DNA of 22,416 bases from the NCBI GenBank assembly GCA_900617975.1, contig UZAE01000484.1, forward strand, positions 1 to 22,416, read 5' to 3'. The number at the start of each line of letters is the position of its first letter. Positions within the stretch are counted from its first letter, which is position 1. The stretch is from Rodentolepis nana. Taxonomy: Eukaryota > Platyhelminthes > Cestoda > Cyclophyllidea > Hymenolepididae. Positions 1 to 22,416 of the stretch are shown piece after piece. The position numbers and the translations under genes are program-made. The notes beneath the pieces are model-generated. The model was not told the DNA's origin. It saw nothing but the letters and a program-made list of their open reading frames with translations, and did no database searches.

Positions 1-72
1 GCGTGATTTTTTACAGTTTGAGCCACTTGTGTTGCATCATAGCAACCTGGGCTAATAACAATAATTTAAAGC

Positions 73-358
73 ATTTATTTATTTATAACCAATGACAGTC
101 TTTATGATACCTATCAGTAAACCCTTAGTTGACTTCAGACTTCACAGAGGGGAGGGGGAACATCAAAGCGAAAAAAGTAGGTAGGGTGGAACAGAAGAAT
201 GATTCAAAGATGTAAAAGAGACAGACATAAAGGTAGAGTGAAAAAGGTGTGGTGAGTACTGTGAAAGGTGTCAAATATGACATACAGTGGAGTGATGATA
301 GTTTGAAGTCATTTGTCCACTGCCGATTAATAGACTTTTTTGCCGTATGAGTATGCCC
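73..358 (-). repeat. SINE-like repeat family A, copy 1 (5'-truncated)
   Basis: The only minus-strand copy. Read on that strand it starts within the head (at GCATACTCATACGGC), continues through the pyrimidine-rich core and ends in TATAAATAAATA. About 55 bases of the head are missing. ATAAATG occurs at both ends and may be a target-site duplication, but it overlaps the tail motif. A 99-codon open frame inside is not conserved between copies. Confidence 0.85.
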
Positions 359-1828
359 ATTTATGAACTCCATAGATATTAGTTTCAAAAGATAATTTCC
401 ACTGAATTGTCCATTCCAAGACAAAATGTAAAATCAAAAGTTAATCTGCTTATACTTAAAGAAAAGGCTGAAGTTATTAATTTACAGGAGATAGTGATAG
501 TGCTTTACTTAACATGATGGGTCACACCAGATCGATCGCATTCTGTTTTAATCACCTTGGAATTTCAATAGCCACCAGCGATTGGTTAAACTTTCCTTAG
601 GTCAGTCACAAACCTTCAACTAGGGCATAACTAGTTTCTAAATGCAATCTTCCTTGAAATATGCCAAGAAAAATGTACTTTGTGTGTGTGTGGTTGTCTC
701 GCTTAAAAGTGAACAAGTACCATGAGCAGATCTCTACCCTGTTTCTGTCAGTGCTCATTAAAACCTAAAGCAAGGCGTTGCCACATTAACGCGACCGTTG
801 GGATAGCATGGGAGAAACTTATGGTCATCACCTACCATGGGGAATGGGGATGAGGAGAAACGTTCCAGGGTCATTGATTTCCCAGAGAGATGGGAAGTAA
901 ATTAGAGTTGTGGTTTCAGGAAACCCACAGGATCATTTCCCCGTGCTTGGTCACACACATCACTGAACGTGCACCATTGTCCGGTGGGCGCATTGGTGTC
1001 CACCATTGAGCTAGTGAATGCTAGCCACGTGAACACTTACCACATGTCACCGCTATTCCACCGGACAATATCATAAGCACGTTTGTTATTTCCCAATTTA
1101 ACTTTATGAAATTTTCTTCAATGACTGCTTCAATTTCATGTGCTTGCGACTGCGCTGAATGCACCCACCTGCATTGACTACAGATCAAATCAGATCAGAT
1201 ATATGACCTCATTTCAGTGTTCGGGTTCGAAACATAAAGGTCAACACAGGCGTCAGTTTCGGCTAAAACTTCTTCTACTTCACCTGACTCTCTCTCTCTC
1301 TCTGTGTGCATGTGTATGTGTTGGTATGCTTGATTCCACATCTCTTGGTCCTCTGCTTATTTGCTCATAAACACGATATCATATTTCATTCACAAATGAT
1401 ATCGAATGATTGGTTGAAGACCACCCATTTACTACATTTCCAAATTTAATCATAATCGTGTTTGTTCAATTATTGAAGGTATTGTGTGGAGGCTTCCTTT
1501 TGAAAATCCCATTAGTTACCCGCTTTCTTTAACTCATTATTTTAACCGGTATCAATCTCATGAGCTCTGATTTAGTGGACGCGTCAAAAACCGCTACGCC
1601 AACTGCATACAAGTACCTGGCTGTAGTTTCTTAAATAGCTGGGGAAACTGTCACGGAACAGTTCTGTGCTCTTGAATTTAGACTGTGACCTATTAACATT
1701 TTATACATTGACTTCCAGTTCCTCATTCAACCATTCCAGTACGCCGAGAATTCATCATTTCCGTCAACTTTAACTAACCAATGAGTTATCTGATAAGCTA
1801 AATTTAAATGACTCGATATAATTTACCT
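359..1828. other. Non-coding sequence downstream of the gene
   Basis: I see no convincing gene on either strand. It contains a TG run (680-693), a CT run (1288-1303) that passes into TG, and a perfect 12-bp inverted repeat at 976-987 and 1058-1069. Confidence 0.6.
976..1069. repeat. Perfect 12-bp inverted repeat, 70-bp spacer
   Basis: ATTGTCCGGTGG at 976-987 is repeated as its exact reverse complement at 1058-1069. The spacer holds shorter CACCATTG/CATTGGTG motifs. It could be the termini of a very short foldback element or a hairpin. No second copy was noticed in the window. Confidence 0.5.
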
Positions 1829-2154
1829 CGAGGGGAGTACGATAGACTTGCCTCGACGTGGTGCACTCCGGGCAACGTATACTCATACACCAAAAAAGTC
1901 TATAAACCGGCAGTTGACTTCTGACTTCAAACTACCATCACCCTACGGTATGTCAAATTCGACCACTTCAACAGTACTCACCTCACCTTTTTTCTACCTT
2001 TGTGTTTGTCTGCCTATTCTACATCGGTGAATTCCACTTCTGTTCCTCCTCTTGGATTTTTCTCACTTTGATGTTTCTCCCCTTTGTGAAGCCTGAAGTC
2101 AACTAAAGGGCTTATGACAACTATCAAAATGCCTGCCATTTGATATAAATATAT
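1829..2154 (+). repeat. SINE-like repeat family A, copy 2 (full length)
   Basis: About 325 bp. Head ACGATAGACTTGCC, then AACGTATACTCATAC, then AAAAAAGTCTATAAACCGG. Inner inverted repeat arms lie at 1913-1928 and 2088-2103. The tail is CTGCCATTTGATATAAATATAT. The core is rich in C and T. No clear target-site duplication is seen. Confidence 0.9.
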
Positions 2155-3737
2155 CTCAATTAGACGGGAGGGGCACTCTATTAGTCGCTACTCGTTTTTC
2201 CCCTTAAAATTTTCACGTTAATAGTCAACTAGACAGGAGTTTTGTAAACCAATGCATGGGAAGGTTAATCTTAGTTAGAATAGTTCTCTAATTTTTGTAA
2301 ATGAGGGTTTACTCATCTAACTCAAGTATCCATTAGAGATAAAGTGGTCTGATCATGATTTCTGGCAGTCAAGTGCATATGGTTTACCATAATAGGAGAG
2401 TAAAGGTTTGAAGTGATCATTAAATGGCTTTATTTTCAATTTGCATACACTAATTTGAATAATTTATGTGTGTACTACCAACTAATTACCTTTGATTGAG
2501 TCGGAAAGGAATACCCTACTTGAAGTTTATTAAGACCATAGTCATTTTTAATCAATTGATCATAATTTAGGAATATAATTGCAAATTGCCTTTAAAGTTT
2601 ATACTGATCAAGCGTGAATTAGGTTTGCCTGTCTAATACACATCTACAAGTCATTGCCACATGACAAGGTGTTAGAAACGACAGCTATCGTAGGCCAAAC
2701 TTAATGTAGAAAAAGAATCGACGAGTTATCATTGGGGAAATTTCCGATGAAGTATGAATCACGCACGGTTGAAAACTTTTAATTTTCACTGAAAATCTTT
2801 GTTTGAGAAATCCCTCGGTGGGCACGATGGGTTCCAACAGCGTTAGAAGAGAAAACAAATGATCCAAAAAGCTTCGATTGCTTTACCAACTATGGCATAT
2901 ACGTAAGTAAATGGGGACACAAAAACTGGACCCCCAATTTAGTTCATAAATTAAAGTTCAATCGATGAATGTCATTTAAAGGAAACATCTGAGCGTATCA
3001 AGTTCGAAGCTGAAAGGTACGTTAAGAGGGTTATTGTCACTATTTCTTGGCATTTAAAAGAAGTGATAGGAGAGAAAACTAGTCGCTTCATGTCATAATG
3101 AAGGGGTTTTGAAGATATTTAAGACAGTCCTCCTCAATAAACAACGACGCTGGGCAATTCACAGTCAAATTTCGTTCCATCGTGGCAATGCCTCTACACA
3201 TTCCTTAAGAGCTGTTGTGGGAATTTCTATGGGAAACACTTCCATATCCTCCTTATAATCAATACCTATCTCCCTCAGACTTTCTTTGTTTCAAAAACTA
3301 AGCGAATATCTTTAAGGCACATGAATTACATCCTTAGATGAAGCGAAGAGTATGCAATTACTAAGGGGTTGAGATAGCCCCAAAATTTCAACATAAGGTA
3401 TATTTCTTTAATTTCAAGAATCTATGTAGATATGCCTATCTTTAAAAGTTGGGTTAATTCTTACTTTGAAGATACACTACAGTACTCTTGTCGATCTGAG
3501 TTACTTCACGTTCATATAAGTGAATGATGTAAGCATATCCGAGTGTAGGGAGAACCGTCGTTCTACTATCATATTCGATCACATTCGGTTTTAATTTTTA
3601 AATCAGTGGGGAAAATATAATCACTGTTTATTTAAACAGAGGGATTGAAAACTTTGTTTTGACCATGACTCGGCAGTCCAATCGAACCCTTACATTCATA
3701 TCTTGTGTCAATATTACTAAATTCGGTAACCTGGGTT
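2155..3737. other. Non-coding sequence, no recognisable feature
   Basis: AT-rich sequence with short scattered open frames on both strands, none resembling a known domain. It contains the nearest minus-strand AATAAA (plus TTTATT near 3628) past the KAT6 stop, which might serve as a distal polyadenylation signal. Confidence 0.5.
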
Positions 3738-3983
3738 AAGCTCGACTTACCTCCACGTGGTGCGCCCTGATTAACGTTTACTAATACGGCAAGTCTATAA
3801 ACCGGCAGCTGACTACTGACTTCAAGCTGCCATGACCCCACTGTATGTCATATTCCACTACTTTCACAGTACTCACCTCTCCATTTTCTCTACATTTGTA
3901 TCTGCCCGTCTCTTTTATATCTGTGAAACACTCTCCTGTTCCCACTATTGACTTTGTCACTGATGTTCCTCTCCTCTCAACTG
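3738..3983 (+). repeat. SINE-like repeat family A, copy 3 (3'-truncated or diverged)
   Basis: The head CGACTTACCTCCACGTGGTGC and the core through GTACTCACCTCTCC are clear. Homology fades after TGATGTTCCTCTCC, so the 3' inverted-repeat arm and the ATAAATA tail are lost or beyond recognition. It lies about 525 bp past the KAT6 stop codon. Confidence 0.85.
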
Positions 3984-4508
3984 AGGCAAATGACTTCCTC
4001 GTTATTTTCTAGGGTTCTGTAGTCAAAACACTATCTCGAAATCAGCCTCAAATGCATAAAAATAGCTACCTATTAGCACACTAGTGTTAACAGCCTGCAA
4101 TTTTCGTTAGAAAAATGAACTTTCGCAATCAGCTTTTCCAAATAGGTTTGTTGCGGCAAATCATTAAACTCCACGGTCATGGACGAGCAGATTGCCCCTC
4201 AAAATAAGACCCCAAATGAACAAAAACACCAAATACAAGTATAAAAATTTGTCTGAATATTTTACCATAAATTCACATTCAAGCACCAGCGTTCCCCATC
4301 AAAAGTTCACAATATAACAATAGGGAGGGAATAGTAGATAAAAGGGGATATCAGAAAGGAGAAAACTGTGTAAACCAACAATTTACAAATTTCTCTTCCC
4401 ATCTAAATACAATACTTCAAAAATCCTCGTCGAGTAATAAAATCCACCAAATACATACTCGAAGTAATATACATAGTAGGAGCGGTGAAGTAGACGGTCC
4501 CTCTCCAA
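3984..4508. other. KAT6 3' untranslated region and downstream sequence
   Basis: This follows the stop codon on the minus strand. No canonical AATAAA or ATTAAA is seen on that strand here, so the transcript end cannot be placed. Confidence 0.45.
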
Positions 4509-21966
<17,458 letters not shown>

Positions 21967-22369
21967 CTGAGAGATAAATCGACATTTAGCAACAACCCAA
22001 GTAGTGAATGTGAACAAATTATTAAGCTTGTAAAAGTAAACAGTATTGAGTGCATACTGGCTCATACTTCCGAACGTCTTACTTGTCAGTTGAGAGTCTT
22101 ATCTGTTATGAATCAAAGAAGGGTGCGAGAATGCCAACTCCCTCATCAGTCCTTAATAGACCCCCATTTGTTACGCTAATCCTCATTCATTACCATTGCT
22201 GATTATTCTATCCCCCCATAATTTAAACAAAGACTGCTCAACACATTGTGATTCAAGTTAAACTCTTGGCCTCCTATTGTTGCATTTATTGGACTTTCAG
22301 GAAATTAGTGAAAATGCGAAAACAAGTCCAATTCAAAGAGACTGTTAAAGTAGCTTAATTGTCTAGATT
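21967..22369. other. Presumed upstream KAT6 intron sequence
   Basis: This lies between the first visible exon and the repeat at the right edge. No preceding exon ending in the required phase 1 was recognised, so the next 5' exon is probably outside the window. Confidence 0.55.
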
Positions 22370-22416
22370 ATGGGGTGTGTGATAGACTTACCTCCACATG
22401 GTGCACTCTGGGCAAC
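22370..22416 (+). repeat. SINE-like repeat family A, copy 7 (cut by window edge)
   Basis: The first 47 bases of the element: TGGGGTGTGTGATAGACTTACC followed by the CACATGGTGCACTCTGGGCAAC head. It confirms that the conserved 5' end reaches back to GGGGTGTG. It is probably intronic and antisense to KAT6. Confidence 0.88.

Noticed and set aside
125..424. A 99-codon minus-strand open frame as a gene
   Set aside because: It lies almost entirely within repeat family A copy 1; the same stretch is interrupted by stops in the other copies.
1214..1240. GGGTTCGAAAC as a tRNA B box
   Set aside because: The motif is not followed by the paired CC and I could not find a cloverleaf or A box around it.
1829..2154. 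Family A repeats as MITEs or solo LTRs
   Set aside because: Inverted repeats are internal, not terminal; the ends lack TG...CA, and copy 5 has an 8-bp duplication with an A/T-rich 3' tail, which fits retroposition better. Not finally excluded.
2860..2885. Similarity between GCTTCGATTGCTTTACC and a stretch near 13314 as a repeat
   Set aside because: Only about 18 bases match and the flanks diverge at once, so chance similarity is as likely.

Overview
The window is from a eukaryotic nuclear genome, almost certainly an invertebrate animal. Spliced GT-AG introns, an animal-type KAT6 gene, dispersed retroposon-like repeats and a decayed mariner-type transposase all point that way. The AT-rich base composition and mixed intron sizes would suit a flatworm such as a tapeworm, but that is a guess and nothing here proves it.

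One gene dominates. On the minus strand, running from beyond the right edge to a stop codon at 4509-4511, lies the C-terminal 1,199 residues of a MYST-family lysine acetyltransferase of the KAT6 (MOZ/MORF, fly enok) type. I joined 11 exons by hand: 21966-21566, 20454-20225, 14274-14202, 14123-13799, 10801-10555, 9704-9578, 9058-8569, 7970-7681, 7595-7410, 6096-5955 and 5599-4509. All ten introns are GT-AG, every splice phase agrees, and the joined frame is open throughout. The order is a basic then acidic linker, the complete MYST catalytic domain (C2HC zinc finger, autoacetylation lysine, catalytic Cys and Glu), an AT-hook, and a long disordered tail rich in Pro, Gln, Met and Ser. The N-terminal region (expected NEMM/H15-like and double PHD domains), the start codon and the promoter lie outside the window.

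The left 4.5 kb is non-coding sequence downstream of the gene, with three copies of a repeat. The introns are large (up to 5.95 kb) and hold most of the remaining interest: further copies of the same roughly 320-bp SINE-like family (seven copies in all, six on the plus strand), a frameshifted mariner-type relic inside the largest intron, and a second repeat family with one copy flanked by 46-bp direct repeats.

The main leads are: (1) the SINE-like family has two nested inverted repeats, an ATAAATA tail and one clear target-site duplication, and read in the gene's direction it carries consensus-like 5' splice sites; (2) the acetyltransferase has Ala in place of the first Gly of its acetyl-CoA-binding loop. 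I see no CRISPR array, rRNA, tRNA, viral gene or toxin gene.
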